Positions 44,713 through 57,726 of a stretch of 64,000 bases of DNA are shown here, piece by piece. Each line of letters begins with the position of its first letter. The first letter of the stretch is position 1. This stretch comes from Nymphaea colorata (taxonomy: Eukaryota; Streptophyta; Magnoliopsida; Nymphaeales; Nymphaeaceae). The stretch is from NCBI RefSeq assembly GCF_008831285.2, contig NC_045146.1, positions 15,391,289-15,455,288 on the forward strand, read 5' to 3'. A program made the position numbers and the translations under genes. The notes beneath the pieces are model-generated. The model was not told the origin of the DNA and ran no database searches. It saw nothing but the letters and a program-made list of their open reading frames with translations.

Positions 44713-47700
44713 ATAAGAAGATCATATGAGACAAACACCATCAAGCTTCAAACAGTGAGTCATTATGGAGCAAGAAAGGGAAACCAGGAATGACAACGAT
44801 GAAGCCACCATCATTCAAACCAGCGATGGGTCGATGCATAAGATTGTCGTTCATGAACAAGGTAACCCCAATCTCAAAATTACTCACACCTTGCTTGATG
44901 GTTTCAACTATTTGCCATGGTCTAAGGCAGTTACACGATTTCTTAGTGGAAAATCTAAGTTGGATTATATTGACGGTAGTATAAAAAAACCTGCCATTAA
45001 TGATCCAAAATACAAGGAATGGAGGTCCACCAACGACACTGTAGCATCTTGGCTCATAAATTCTATGGAGCCCAAGATCGCAACAAGTTTTACCTTCTTA
45101 GAAACCGCCGAAGAAGTTTGGCAAGGGGCCAAAGACCTTTATGGAGAACAATACAATACTGCCCGTATGTATCAATTAGCACAAAAGAAGGGTTGCTTGA
45201 AAAAAGGAACGTCATCTATTAGTGAATATCTTGGTACATTTAAAGCAATATGGGATGAGATGGACATATACTCACCTCTTACTACAGACCTTACTAAGGC
45301 CAAAAGGCAGCGTGAACAAGATCGCATCTTTGAAATTTTAGCCGGCCTGCCTAATGATTATGAACAACTTCGTAGTCAAATACTTATGGCCCATGATTTG
45401 CCTTCTCTAGCATCAGTTTTATCCTTGCTTATGCGTGAAGAGTCCAGGCGTAAGGCTATGGGAATGCTGGCTGACGGTTATCAAGAAATACCCAATGAAG
45501 AAAAATTGGCTTTTGCAACAAACAATAATGCTTATTCTACCACCGGTGAGAGGTCATTCAAATACAAACGTGAGGACTCTAGGAAAGTCAAGTGCACTCA
45601 CTGCAAGAGGAATGGGCACTCTCGAGATTCCTGCTGGTTCCTTCATGGGAAACCTGAAAAAGGGCAGAATTCTTTCATTAGAAGCATGGCTCGCAATCAA
45701 GAAAAAAGAGATCACAACTCCAATCAAGCAAATCATGCCACGACTTCATTGGAAAATCAGATCACTTTGGACAAATTGGCTGAAATGATTAAAGAACTTC
45801 AAGTCCAAAGAACTGCCGGCATCGCAACCAACTTGGGGAACAAAGGTACAATCAAATCAGGTATGGCTCTTACTTCTGTTAATAACATTGATGGTCAAGA
45901 TTTACAATGGATAGTTGACTCGGGAGCAACAGATCACATGGCCAATAAATCTTCTCTCTTAAGTTCCTATTGTCATTCTAAAGATATTGGTCCTGTAGCT
46001 GCTGCCAACGGGGCTCCAATAGCTGTCAATGGATCGGGTAAAATAGATTTTTTTAACAAAAGTCATTTAAGCAATGTGCTTGTCATGCCTAACCTTACTA
46101 ACAATCTCCTATCAGTTGCTAAAATTACAAAGGAATTAAATTGCAATGTAGTATTTTCTGCTACTAATGTTATTTTTCAGGATCGGATGACTCAGAAGAC
46201 GATTGGTGAAGGGCAACTCATCCATGGACTCTATCAAATAAGAACTATGAATCATGCATTGAACGTGAATCATGCCAACAATGGAGAAATTTGGCACCAA
46301 AGGATGGGACATCCATCTTCTAGAATTTTAGAATATCTATTTCCTAATCTTTGTTTCAATTGTAGAGAGTGTGAAATATGCAAATTTGCTAGAATGACTA
46401 GACCTAAATTTTCTTTATCTGATTCCATTAGCCAAAAACCATTTGATTTAATACACTCTGATGTTTGGGGCCCTGCGCCTATTGATTCTATGGATGGATT
46501 TCGTTACTATGTGCTTTTCATTGATGATTTTTCTAGGACCACGTGGGTCTATTTTATGAAAAATAAGTCCGAAGTGTTCTCTCACTTCAAAAATTTTTAC
46601 AAAATGATTGAAACTCAATATGGACTGAAAATTAAAAGTATTAGATCTGACAATGGCACTGAATATAAAAATCATGATTTCAATTTTTTTCTTGGTGAAC
46701 ATGGTATTAGACATGAGACGTCTTGTGTGGATACACCTCAACAAAACGGTATATCTGAAAGGAAAAATAGACATTTACTCGAAGTAGCAAGAAGTTTCTT
46801 ATTTCAGATGAATGTACCAAAAAATTATTGGAAATATGCTATTTCTACAGCATGCTATGTTATTAATAGGACTCCGAGCAAATTGTTGAACTACCATAGT
46901 CCTATCAAGCATCTCATGGGATCTCAACCTAAGCTCGATCATCTTCGGGTGTTCGGATGTGTTGCATACGTGTGGCAACATCCATCAAAAAGAGACAAGT
47001 TAAGTCCTCGATCTATTAAATGCATTTTTGTGGGCTATGATATGCAAAGTAAAGGGTACGTTTGCTATAACCCTGTCTCTAGAAAAACTTTTATTTCCCG
47101 TGATGTGCAATTCAATGAATCTCTCTCTTACTTTAACGTCAATATAGATGGACAAAGTTAGGGGGAGCCCACTAACTCAACTTTGCATGATTATGATGAC
47201 TTGTTTATTACTGTGGTTGATGTACAGGGAGCCAATAATGAGATTCATGCTGAGAATGAAAGCCCCACAAATGATCAAGAACTTGCAACTACTACCGAAG
47301 ATGTAGAGAACAACTCAACACTTCTCAGAAGATCTGAGAGAATTAGGCACGCTCCTTCACGCCTAGTAGATTATGAAACCTACCCAATCAACAAATATGT
47401 GTCCTACAATCAAATTTCCAACAATCATGCCAAGTTTGTTAGAAATCTTGATAACATTCAAGAGCCTAAGTCATTTCAAGAGGCTCAAGAAGATCCTAAT
47501 TGGAGGAAGGCTATGGATGAAGAACTTGAAGCTCTAAGGCGAAACAGAACATGGGAGGTTGTCACCGCACCAAAAAACACAAACATAGTGGGGTGCAAAT
47601 GGCATTATAGAGTAAAGTACAATAGCGATGGATCCTTAGAGAGATACAAGGCTCGTCTAGTGGCTAAAGGGTTCACACAGACTAAAGGGTTGGATTATGA

Positions 47701-48991
47701 AGAAACATTTGCTCCTGTCGCAAAGATGAACACCTTGAGAATATTGCTTTCTATTGCTTGCAACTTGAATTGGAGTCTACATCAACTAGATGTCAAAAAC
47801 GCCTTCTTACAAGGAGAACTCAATGAAGAAATTTATATGTCTTTACCACCAGGTCACCCAGATGAAAGGAAAGGAAGAGTCTGCAAACTCAATAAAGCTA
47901 TATATGGCTTAAAACAATCTCCTAGAGCTTGGTACATAAAGTTGAGTCAGGCATTGGAAAAATCAAGGTACCACAAGTGTCACTCAGACAATAGCTTATT
48001 TGTCAAAAAATGTGGGGAAAACATCACTGTGGTCTTAGTTTACGTAGACGACATAGTTGTGGCTGGAAATGATACAGAAGGCATTCAGATTCTGAAAGAC
48101 TACTTAAAGAAAACCTTTGACATAAAGGATTTGGGAAAACTCAAATATTTTCTTGGTATTGAAGTTGCTCAATCGTATAAAGGTATTATGCTATGTCAAA
48201 GAAAGTATGCATTAGATATTTTAAAGGAGACTGGAAAGTTAGATGCTCGACCGGCAGACACTCCTATTGAACCAAACCTCAAAATTGGACCTTGCGATGA
48301 TGAACCTGAAGTTGAAAAAGAAAGGTTCCAACGACTTGTGGGTAAGTTGATATATCTATCAGTTACTCGTCCTGACATCTCTTATGCTGTGAATGTCATT
48401 AGCAGATATATGCAAAGTCCAAGAGAATCTCACATGAACGCAGTTGATCGCATCCTCAGATATGTGAAGGGTACTCCAGGGCAAGGACTCTGGTATAAAA
48501 GAAACAAAAATATTGACATTGTTGGTTTTACTGATGCTGATTGGGCAGGTGACATTAGTGACAGAAGATCTACCACAGGATACTGTGTTTTTGTCGGAGG
48601 AAATCTAGTATCTTGGAAAAGCAAGAAACAGAGAGTGGTGGCTAAGTCTAGTGCAGAAGCAGAATACCGTGCAATGGCATCTGGTGCTAGTGAGCTCACA
48701 TGGACTAAGAACCTTGTTGAAGAAATGGGTTTTAGTATTACCAAGCCAATGGATATGTTTTGTGACAACATGGCTGCAATACACATATCTACAAACCCTG
48801 TATTTCATGAGAGAACCAAACATATTGAGATCGATTGTCATTACATCAGAGAGAAAGTCATATCTGGAGAAATTAGAACTCCTTACATTAAAGGCACCGA
48901 TCAAGTTGCCGATGCCTTAACTAAAGGAGTCAGCAAACTGAAATTGAATATAGCCACTAGCAAGTGGGGATGTCACAACATGTACGCCCCA

Positions 48992-49003
48992 CTTGAGGGG
49001 GAG
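48992..49003 (+). other. Polypurine tract
   Basis: A purine-rich stretch ending GAGGGGGAG abuts the 3' LTR. It is the expected priming site for plus-strand synthesis. Confidence 0.85.
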
Positions 49004-49293
49004 TGACAGAATTGCAACGACCAAAAGAAGATCAATATGGCAACTATTGGCAAGGAAATAAAGTTGGGCAACGGTCATCAATTAACGTATACATTGTTTA
49101 TGGAAATTTCTCAAATTTCCTTTCCTTTTAATATTCCCTTGATGTATAAAGACAAGTGTATCGGCAGTGGTGAATATATCATCATATTGGTCTCTCTTGC
49201 TCGTGGATGTAGGCTGCAAAGCTGAACCACGTAAACCGTGTGCCATTCTTTTTCTCCACCTCCTTCTTTTCTAATCATTGTCTCAGTTTATCA
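49004..49293 (+). repeat. 3' LTR of the Copia element
   Basis: 290 bp, the same length as the 5' LTR and differing from it by a single substitution. It is followed directly by the right copy of the GGTCG target duplication and the resumed subtilase sequence. Confidence 0.97.
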
Positions 49294-49346
49294 GGTCGGA
49301 TGGAAGACACCGGGTTCGTAGCCCTATTGTGTTCACCTGGATGTGA
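49294..49346 (+). pseudogene. 3' tail of the disrupted subtilase gene
   Basis: After the target duplication the subtilase resumes with DGRHRVRSPIVFTWM and a TGA stop at 49344-49346. The paralogue at 53775 ends in SDGKHRARSPIVFTWI, so these are the last 15 codons of the same gene, cut off by the Copia insertion. The downstream GAGAGACTCTGTGTG also resembles the paralogue's GAGAGACTCTCCCTC. Confidence 0.93.
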
Positions 49347-49496
49347 GAGACTCTGTGTGTGTGTGTGTGTGTTGGGAAAGGAGGTGAAACAGTGAATATG
49401 CTGCACAAGTTGAACTTTTGTGAAACAGACGAATAATATGTGAGATATAATTTATTTAAATGAATACATATCTATGGAATGCTATTACTGCTGTTA

Positions 49497-49544
49497 ATGT
49501 TCTGATGTTAACCTTTCCATTTTAAATGATCAACATCAGAACAT
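49497..49544. repeat. Perfect 13-bp inverted repeat
   Basis: ATGTTCTGATGTT (49497-49509) and its exact reverse complement AACATCAGAACAT (49532-49544) flank a 22-base loop. The block AACCTTTCCATTT in the loop also recurs inverted at about 49699-49711, so a small MITE remnant is possible. Confidence 0.7.
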
Positions 49545-51084
49545 GTTTCTTGGACATTCAAAACGAGTTAGAAGGGAAAATAATTACATGTTTAAATATT
49601 ATTTGTTGTAAATTCATGATCTTCTGAATGTAAAGTTACATCCATATGGAACAAGAAATAAGTGAAAAGTATAGAAAATAAAGAAGCATAGCACATCATA
49701 AATGGAAAGGTTACTATAGCAGCAGAATGTTATCCCAAGTTTTACTTTTTTATATGCAGGAAGAATGTGCGTGGCTTAGAGCAGAAGGAAAAAAGAATGA
49801 GTGCCGAAAGGAACGGCCTCCTTTATGTAGATGCCAAGCAGGTTTTGTGTTCGGCCCCCAACATTGAAAAAGTGCAAGTCAGATTCAAAACGTCGGATTG
49901 AAGTGAATAAGAAGCACAAAAGAAGCCTCATTATAAAGAGAAAACGGGAAAGACACATGTTCTTCCTTCTTCTCTTAATGTGAGACAACCTTGCTAAAAA
50001 TGTGTAACTTAACGCTTTTCAAATTGATTTACAAATGTTTAGCTTCATTTACACAATTGGTCTGCGTTTGCTTATAATTTTCATTGGTTTCAAGCTAATC
50101 AAATGCACCTTCTTAATAAATGCCACATGTTCTCTTCGGGGGAGGAGCTTTCAACCACTCAGCCATAGCCCCGACGTGGCTAAAAAGACGGATTATTCTT
50201 CACTTTTCAATCAGGCATAGTTGGAATCATTATTAAGATCAATTTGAAAAATGAAACTACTTAATAATTAGCAACTTGTATTTGAATATAAAAAATAAAC
50301 ATTTTCTTTCAGCTGCTCAAACCTGCAAATGCACACTATCTAAGTCATATCATTTTTAACGTATGATAATTATCTATGGAGTAAGACAGAACCAATCCAA
50401 AAACAAGCAACAATCTTTTCACAATCTCCCCTCACATATACGTCCATAAAATATGAGAGAGAGAGAGAGAGAGAGAGAATTGGGAGTGAATAATAATAGC
50501 GGTCTTTTTCTTTTTTTTACTACGAATTATTTATGAAGTATAAAGGTCCTCTTGTTTGACTTTAAGGATGTAAATAGATTTGCAGATTTGACGTGTAAAC
50601 GGCTATTTACCACCTTTTGACTAAACATAATTAGATTTGGACATAAATGTATGAATTACAAGCATCTTTCTTCATGAAATTTCTCAACAAATCCAATACT
50701 GAATTTCGAGTACTTGTTCAGCAATCACAGTAAGGCTTTCTATCTAATCTAATATTGGACTTTAGCTATAATCACACTGAACATCAATTGATGATACTCA
50801 CTAATCCATTGGCGTTCTTATCGATATTGACCTTATCAGCCAAGTTAAAGATAGGGTAATCAATAAAAAGGCTAGCACATGCTGTTAATGTATCACAAGG
50901 CAAAAGTTACTACACAGGACATTTGATAAGAAAAACGTTGTGCTTTTGAAATATATAGTCCTAAAATACCATTACATGTTGAATCTCTACAAAAAAAGAG
51001 GCCTATACCAGTGAAAAACTCAATGCTACAGGGGGTAATCTATACTAGTACAAAACATGTTTTTGTTTCAAAGATATTATACGA

Positions 51085-51120
<36 letters not shown>

Positions 51121-52578
51121 CTGGAATATTGTTGAACATCCATAATTGCAAGATGGCAGTCTTGAAACATGTATTTTAAGAAACATGGGTTTCAAGAATG
51201 CAATGTGTTCGTCATCAAATGCTTTAGTAAGATGCATTGTCAAGGTCAATGCTCTGCCATAAATAGTATATCCGATTTGGATTAGACATTTGACCGAACA
51301 GTTCTGAAAAAAATCTTTAATTAAGAAATCCGGTTGGATTCAGATTTAATAAATGACATCTAATATGATTCGGTTTAGGATTGGTATACACATAAACATC
51401 GGAAATAAATGTCATCCCGAATTAGTGTTTTTACATTTTGAAAATCGGTCAAATTTCGTTCAAAATTCAGATTTGAGTACAACTTCTCTTTGTTCGTATT
51501 TGAATGCGAATATATGTATATCCAAAAAAATGGATACGGTTAAGGGTATATTCAATTCAAATCTGATCCATTGACATCCCTAACCATAAAGACCCATTAA
51601 TGCAGTTGAACCAAACACATCCAAAGAGAAATGGACGACAAAAAAACAATAGTTCAACAAGAATAATGTTGTCGAAGAGAAGCCATGCAATCAGAAGGCC
51701 AAAAGGCTTTAACAAAAATAGTCTTCTGAACCTGAAGACTGAAAAGCAAGCCAGAAAAGTAATAAGAATGCCGCAAAAGAAGATATCGTCAAGAATCAGC
51801 CAATCTGCCACCAAAAACAGCAAAGCCATGTTCGCCAAAGAAAATGGCAGCGCTGGGACCTAGGAATGCACCTAGCTAGCTCCAAAAGGAAAAGAAGATC
51901 ATGAAGATGGTGAAAAAACTGGGGAAGGTTGACGCCAAGATGCTTAAACACAGCCTCTGTACTTCTCACACATCCAGCCAAACGGAGGAAAGCTGTACTG
52001 TAGTTGTTATCATCCAATTTAATTAATTTGCTGAAATTTAAACGGAGGAAATCCGCACATTCTTTCCTGGCTATCGTTATGTTTGATGTGAAAAGTGAAA
52101 AAAATGTAGGGAAGTAGCGTTCCTACTTCAATCAAGTCAAGACCCGCATTTTCCCTTGGCTCCCGTTTTGATCATGGGAAGAAACCTTTCAGTCGTACAT
52201 TCTACCGCAGAACATCTTATCATAAAAAACAGACAAAGTTTGACTGCACTTTCCTTTTAATTTCCACGGCCTTTTTACAAATTAAAAGATTTTACCTGTA
52301 TAACTTTCCGTTCACAGAAATACTTTTTTCCTTTCCCATCCTACCAAAGGCCCCTCTGAGCAATTCGTAGTGGTTATAATGTTCTTGGCCTATCAATTTG
52401 TAAAGTATGTGAGACACTAAATCTAGTTTGTCTTGCAATGTTGGCAAGAAACCTTCATCATCTGTTTGACTTTGCAATATATTCGCGTAGTCTTCTCCTT
52501 ACTTTTCCAGCGACTGAGTAACTTGAGTAGGCAATTACATTGAAACAATAAGAGAAAGACCTCGGAAATGCAGGCAAC

Positions 52579-52701
<123 letters not shown>

Positions 52702-53471
52702 TGAAGAGCCATTTGCGGCTTGGCACGTGAAGTTCAGCTTGTAAATAATTCCTGGAAGCTCATGAGGCCATCATGCACCTTGTATGTCGGCCTCCCCAAC
52801 ATTTGCTAGGGCCTTTTCATATCCAATTCACATTGGGGCCTCGTTGCACAAGGCGGGCCGAACATGTGTTTGGACCGAACATATAACTGGTTCATAATAT
52901 AGGGTTTGCAGTATGTACGTCAAGAATAATTCCTCGAGGTCTGCCAACTGGTAAACACGTACAAGTTCAACATCAGAGAGCTCATGAATTGATTCTTAGG
53001 TGTTATGTGAATAGAAGCTAGGCCGAATGGAAGCGGTTAACTCTGTGGAAGAAATCTTTTAGAAATGTAAATTAAATACAATGTGCGAGTGTTAGCAAGC
53101 CTAACATGTCGCTCGATCGAATATTTCGTTTGTTTCTTTTGGTTAATACATGTCAATTTCTTGGTAACTAGCTAGCAATTAAGCATATATGATCTCCAAG
53201 GATGCATCTATGGGAGGTATAGCTATTTTGCCCATAGCAATAACTAGGATATTGTTTACTTGAGGATGTTCTTGAGCATATGAGACAATGTAAGGAAAAA
53301 AAAATATGAAATTAAACTTTGCAAGCAATAAAAAGGAATGAAAGTAGACTTTGTTGGGAGCATATAAACAAAATCCAAGTTGTGGAGATTTGCCAAAAAA
53401 GAAAGACTGACCATATTTGAAGCTTGAATTTGTCGATAAAGCAACACCCAGAGCTTCGAGAGTCGGGAGCC

Positions 53472-53480
53472 TATATATAG
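53472..53480 (+). promoter_or_regulatory. Probable TATA box of the intact subtilase gene
   Basis: TATATATAG lies 295 bases upstream of the ATG at 53775, followed by a pyrimidine-rich leader that includes a TTC repeat near 53708-53728. The sequence fits a TATA element with transcription starting around 53500-53510, but the start site was not measured. Confidence 0.5.
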
Positions 53481-53774
53481 ATGCTGACCCTTCTGTTTCC
53501 TCTCATCGCCTTCCATTCTCCTCCTCTATTCCTGCATATCCTTGTTCCACGAAGGAGTTGCACGCCCTCTCTCTACTTGTAGCCACTGTCCACGATGGAA
53601 GATCGATCAGCTTCACTTGCATTGAGCATGTTGCAAACACCATAGTCCCTCCTGCCTAGTATCTTCCATCTCATTCGTTGCTACTTCATTCTCACGGACA
53701 AAGAAGCCTTCTTCTTCTTCTTCTTCTTTATTGAGCAGCCATAGATTACTAGAGTAAACACTAGATTAACAAGC

Positions 53775-56048
53775 ATGATGAGGAAAATGAGGGAGTGGCA
53801 ACCATTTGGTTCTTTCTTCTTCATCTCTTTTATGGTGGTCTGCTTCGCCGCGGCGGAGAAGAAAACCTACATCGTGCAAACCCAACAAGATTTGATGCCA
53901 ACGAGCTTTTCTACTCCTCAGCTCTGGTATCTATCATTGCTTGAGTCAGTGTCTGATACAAGAGACAGGACAACCATCATCTACACCTACACCACCGTCC
54001 TCCAAGGCTTCTCCGCTTCACTGACCTCCACGGAAGCGGAGTCCCTAATGGCGAACCCCAGCATCCTGGCCGTGCTTCCAGAGAAGGTGTACCAACCAGA
54101 TACGACAAGGACACCACACTTTCTCGGCCTCGACGGTGCAGGCGGCTTACTGCAAAGGTCCAACCAAGGAAGCGACGTCATCATTGGCGTGGTCGACACA
54201 GGCATTTGGCCTGAGAGCAAGAGCTTCAGCGACCGTGGGCTGGGCCCGGTTCCATCCAAGTGGAACGGATCGTGCATGGCCGGGACAAATTTTACGACGA
54301 GCAGCTGCAACAAGAAGCTGATCGGTGCCCAGTTCTTTTCTGCGGGCTACGAGGCCGCACTCGGTCCAATAGATGAAACGAAGGAATCAAGGTCACCGCG
54401 GGACGACCAAGGCCATGGAACACACACGGCCAGCACGGCCGGAGGCGCCCCTGTTCCCGGTGCAAGCATGTTTGGCTATGCACCTGGAACAGCTCAGGGG
54501 ATGGCAACGAAAGCCCGAATAGCTGTCTACAAGGTGTGCTGGATCGGGGGCTGCTTTTCGTCGGACATCCTCGCTGCCATGGACATAGCCGTCCGCGACG
54601 GAGTGGACATCTTGTCGCTCTCCCTCGGTGGCCCCGCGAGTCAGTTCTACCTCGACGAAATGGCCATCGGTGCCTTTGCTGCCATGCAACATGGCATTTT
54701 GATTTCCTGCTCTGCTGGGAATTCAGGTCCCTCACCCTCCACTGTCACTAACGTTGCCCCTTGGATCATGACCGTGGGGGCAAGCTCCATAGATCGTGAC
54801 TTTCCATCATATGCTGTCTTAGGCAATCGAAAGAATTACGTCGGTCAATCACTCTATAGTGGCAAGTCCTTGACCAACAAGGCGACGTTGCCCCTAATTT
54901 ATGGTGGCAGCGCCAGCAGCTACTGGAGTGGCAAGTATTGCCTGAGCGGGTCGCTCAGTTCCGCCAAGGTTGCCGGAAAGATCGTTCTCTGTGAAATGGG
55001 ATTCACAACTGTGCTTCAAAAGGGCCTTGCTGTGATGGCAGCAGGTGGCGTTGGGGTTATCGTGACCGGCGTAGAGGAAGATGGTTCTCAGCTTCAAGCT
55101 CAAGCACACTTCCTCCCGACCGTCACCGTGAGCAGAAAAAATGGACAGGAGATCCTTGGATACATCCGTTCCAACTCGAGGCCCTTAGCCACCATCATGA
55201 CAGGCAAGACAAGGGTCGGAGTGACACCCTCTCCAGTGGTTGCCAGGTTCTCCTCGCGTGGCCCAAATTCTATAACGTCGGAGATCTTGAAGCCCGATGT
55301 GATTGCACCCGGCCTGAACATCCTTGCTGCTTGGTCAGGAAATAGTGGACCGACCGGAATGGATGAAGACAACCGCAGAGTCAACTTCAACATCATCTCA
55401 GGCACCTCCATGTCCTGTCCTCACGTGAGCGGACTGGCTGCACTGCTCAAGGGCGCGCATCCTAACTGGAGCCCAGCAGCCATCAAGTCGGCCTTGATGA
55501 CCACATCCTACTCTACTTACGCTAATGGGCAGCCATTGCTGGACTCTTCCACCGGGAAGCCGTCCTCGCCATTGGTTCATGGGGCGGGACATGTTGCTCC
55601 ACAAAAAGCGTTGAATCCAGGCCTCGTGTATGACATCACCTCTGATGACTACCTGAACTTTCTTTGCGGGATTGGGTACACGGAGCAACAAATTGCGGCC
55701 GTGGCTCGACAGACATTCACTTGCACGAAGGGCAGAGGTGGCCTGAACTACCCATCCTTCGTGGTGCAATTTAGCCCAGCACAGAAAAGCGTCAACTTAA
55801 CAAGGACGGTGACCAATGTGGGGGATCCATCGTCCAGGTATTCAGTCTCCGTCTCATTGCCTTCCTCGGCGACGGCAGTGGTAAATCCACGGGTGCTCCA
55901 ATTCCGGACAGTGGAACAGAAGATGAGTTACAGTGTCACGTTTACCTCAAGCATCTCCTTACCACGCGGTACGTCTACATTTGGGTACTTGGAGTGGTCT
56001 GATGGTAAACACCGAGCTCGCAGCCCCATTGTCTTCACCTGGATATGA
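53775..56048 (+). CDS. Subtilisin-like serine protease, SBT1 group (SBT1.7-like)
   Basis: Intronless, 757 aa, the normal length for a plant SBT1 subtilase. Order of parts: signal peptide (about 1-27, FFFISFMVVCFAAA), I9 prodomain (about 31-110) and S8 catalytic domain with the triad D141 (GVVDTGIWPES), H214 (QGHGTHTASTAGG) and S545 (GTSMSCPHVSG). Oxyanion N316 lies in SCSAGNSGP. A PA domain is inserted at about 365-450 (AGKIVLCEMGF), and a fibronectin-III-like tail (LTRTVTNVG .. FGYLEWSDGKH) ends the protein. Such enzymes are secreted to the cell wall, where they cleave peptide precursors or wall proteins; SBT1.7/ARA12 acts in seed-coat mucilage release. The exact substrate here is unknown. 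It lies about 10 kb from a disrupted paralogue in the same orientation, so the pair looks like an old tandem duplication. High GC at third positions contrasts with the AT-rich surroundings. Two adjacent Met codons open the frame; the first is used. Confidence 0.96.
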   Translation: MMRKMREWQPFGSFFFISFMVVCFAAAEKKTYIVQTQQDLMPTSFSTPQLWYLSLLESVSDTRDRTTIIYTYTTVLQGFSASLTSTEAESLMANPSILAVLPEKVYQPDTTRTPHFLGLDGAGGLLQRSNQGSDVIIGVVDTGIWPESKSFSDRGLGPVPSKWNGSCMAGTNFTTSSCNKKLIGAQFFSAGYEAALGPIDETKESRSPRDDQGHGTHTASTAGGAPVPGASMFGYAPGTAQGMATKARIAVYKVCWIGGCFSSDILAAMDIAVRDGVDILSLSLGGPASQFYLDEMAIGAFAAMQHGILISCSAGNSGPSPSTVTNVAPWIMTVGASSIDRDFPSYAVLGNRKNYVGQSLYSGKSLTNKATLPLIYGGSASSYWSGKYCLSGSLSSAKVAGKIVLCEMGFTTVLQKGLAVMAAGGVGVIVTGVEEDGSQLQAQAHFLPTVTVSRKNGQEILGYIRSNSRPLATIMTGKTRVGVTPSPVVARFSSRGPNSITSEILKPDVIAPGLNILAAWSGNSGPTGMDEDNRRVNFNIISGTSMSCPHVSGLAALLKGAHPNWSPAAIKSALMTTSYSTYANGQPLLDSSTGKPSSPLVHGAGHVAPQKALNPGLVYDITSDDYLNFLCGIGYTEQQIAAVARQTFTCTKGRGGLNYPSFVVQFSPAQKSVNLTRTVTNVGDPSSRYSVSVSLPSSATAVVNPRVLQFRTVEQKMSYSVTFTSSISLPRGTSTFGYLEWSDGKHRARSPIVFTWI

Positions 56049-57169
56049 GAGACTCTCCCTCTCTCTCATATCTCTCTCCATCTGTGTAGTCTTGTCTGCC
56101 TTAGTTTCTCCTCAATAACTTTCGCCATGGGTGGGCGACTATGTGAGTGTTAAGTGAGTTTCCGTCTGTGGTTTCTTTGTTTGAATTTCGACGTAACATG
56201 CCAACAATATGGAGCTTAATTTAATAACTTGGCATAGATAAAGAGTCAGTTTGGTTGTTGAATGCCTGAAGCAATATGTGTATGACAGGAATAAGCGACT
56301 AATGACAGGAATATACACAGCCACTAAACTTGCTCCCAATTGTTTTCTGTATCTTCTTCATGTATCTTTCCCCTTCTGAATTATGCTTTAGTAATTTGCT
56401 CATGAAGCAACAATGGCGTCCCACACTGTTGAAAGTAACTCAGCCCATGGCTTCCATCTGGTATGATGGAACAGCTCCATTATTCTTTATCAAAAATTGT
56501 AGGTTCCCATTTCATGTCGGAGTTGCCCTTTATCGTTTCTCAAGTACTGTAGATTGCATGAGGGTCACTGAGTTGGCCAACCCTTTCTCACCCGCCTTGA
56601 CCCATGACGATAGAGAGCACGGAAACCATTTCTTCAATTCTCCATATTTTGTTCCTCAAGCTGCGCCTATAATGTATGGCCTACAGTCAACACCTTCAAA
56701 CTTCAGAACCATAGTTGAGAATCCATGTCATTGGATGATTTTTCTGAGAGTCTGGAATGAAAAAAACAATGTGAAGGGTTGGACTAAGGACAGAGTTAAT
56801 ATTTGCATCAATCGCAATGGAACGACTATTTCACTGCCAAATATTTTTTATGGTGATGTTGTGTGACCTGTACATATACAGGTGCGAAATGACCATATTA
56901 CCCTTGGTTGGCCAAAAACTGGAAGTGAAAAGATGGAAGTCCTCAAATGCCCATTTAAAAAAAAATAGTAAAATATTTCCCTTTTTGTTTTTACATATCT
57001 ACTACATGTATATGCATTAAGATCATCCAGTTGGCTCCAAATTGTATGTGTTTGACACCTACCTTTGAAAGTAAGCCCGAAGAACACATGACCTAAGATT
57101 GTGCACATGTACACTAATGCATGTAACCAAAAATTGTACACCCAGGTACATATAATGATTAAAATACCT
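56049..57169. other. Intergenic spacer, no gene recognised
   Basis: The first part is the 3' UTR of the subtilase. A 178-codon plus-strand frame at 56330-56866 is the longest here but resembles no family that I know, so it is not called as a gene. Confidence 0.5.
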
Positions 57170-57726
57170 CTACAATGAGCCGAGTCAAGCTCGAGTTCAG
57201 TCAGTCGAGTTCAGTTCAGTCGGCTCCTGTTCAGCTCAACCAATGAAACCTCGAGCTCGAGAATAGCTCGATGGCAGCAGCTCGAATTTGACTCGACAAT
57301 TACATATTGAGCTCGAGATCGACTTGATTAAAACTCGACAAACTCGTTTGAATAGAATTCGTACTCTTCGTTACATGTTGACCACGACTAGATTAAGGTT
57401 CGACAAACTCATTTGAATATATCAACTTGATTAAAGCTCGACAAACTCAATTACAGTACTAATAGTGGCATAATCAATGTCAAATTAAAAACCAAAAACT
57501 ACTGCAGTTATTAAACCAAAGTCATATTCTAAACAACGCCGATATCTATAAGAGTCCTCAGGAGGTTAAGTTTTCTACAGCCATCGTGCATCACGTGTTA
57601 CCAATTTCATTCTCTAATTTCTGCCTGAAACAATATTTGTCTGCAACCATTTCTTTTAGAGTTCAGAAAACTAGAAACTGCCGATGCTTTCATGTGTATA
57701 ATTGAAAGCACATTTGATGCATGTAG

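Larger units (their letters stand above)
44411..49293 (+). mobile_element. Copia (Ty1/copia) LTR retrotransposon, near-complete and young
   Basis: Element of 4883 bp inserted in sense orientation into the subtilase gene. It has two 290-bp LTRs (TG..CA), a primer site, a polypurine tract and a 5-bp target duplication. The parts run in Copia order: gag with a CCHC zinc knuckle (about 44.8-45.7 kb), aspartic protease with DSGATDHM (about 45.9 kb), integrase with GAG-pre-integrase motif (about 46.3-46.9 kb), reverse transcriptase with YVDD (about 47.5-48.2 kb), and RNase H (about 48.5-48.9 kb). Integrase before reverse transcriptase sets it apart from Gypsy. The coding region is nearly whole, with about one interruption. 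The LTRs differ at one site in 290; assuming 1e-8 substitutions per site per year, that gives roughly 0.2 million years. The rate is an assumption and the lineage within Copia was not assigned. Confidence 0.96.

Noticed and set aside
51557-51863. Open frames on both strands, one hydrophobic and one basic
   Set aside because: They mirror each other and neither shows family similarity.
56330-56866. 178-codon open frame downstream of the intact subtilase
   Set aside because: It has no recognised motif, no clear promoter and no coding bias that I could judge, so it is left as unsupported.
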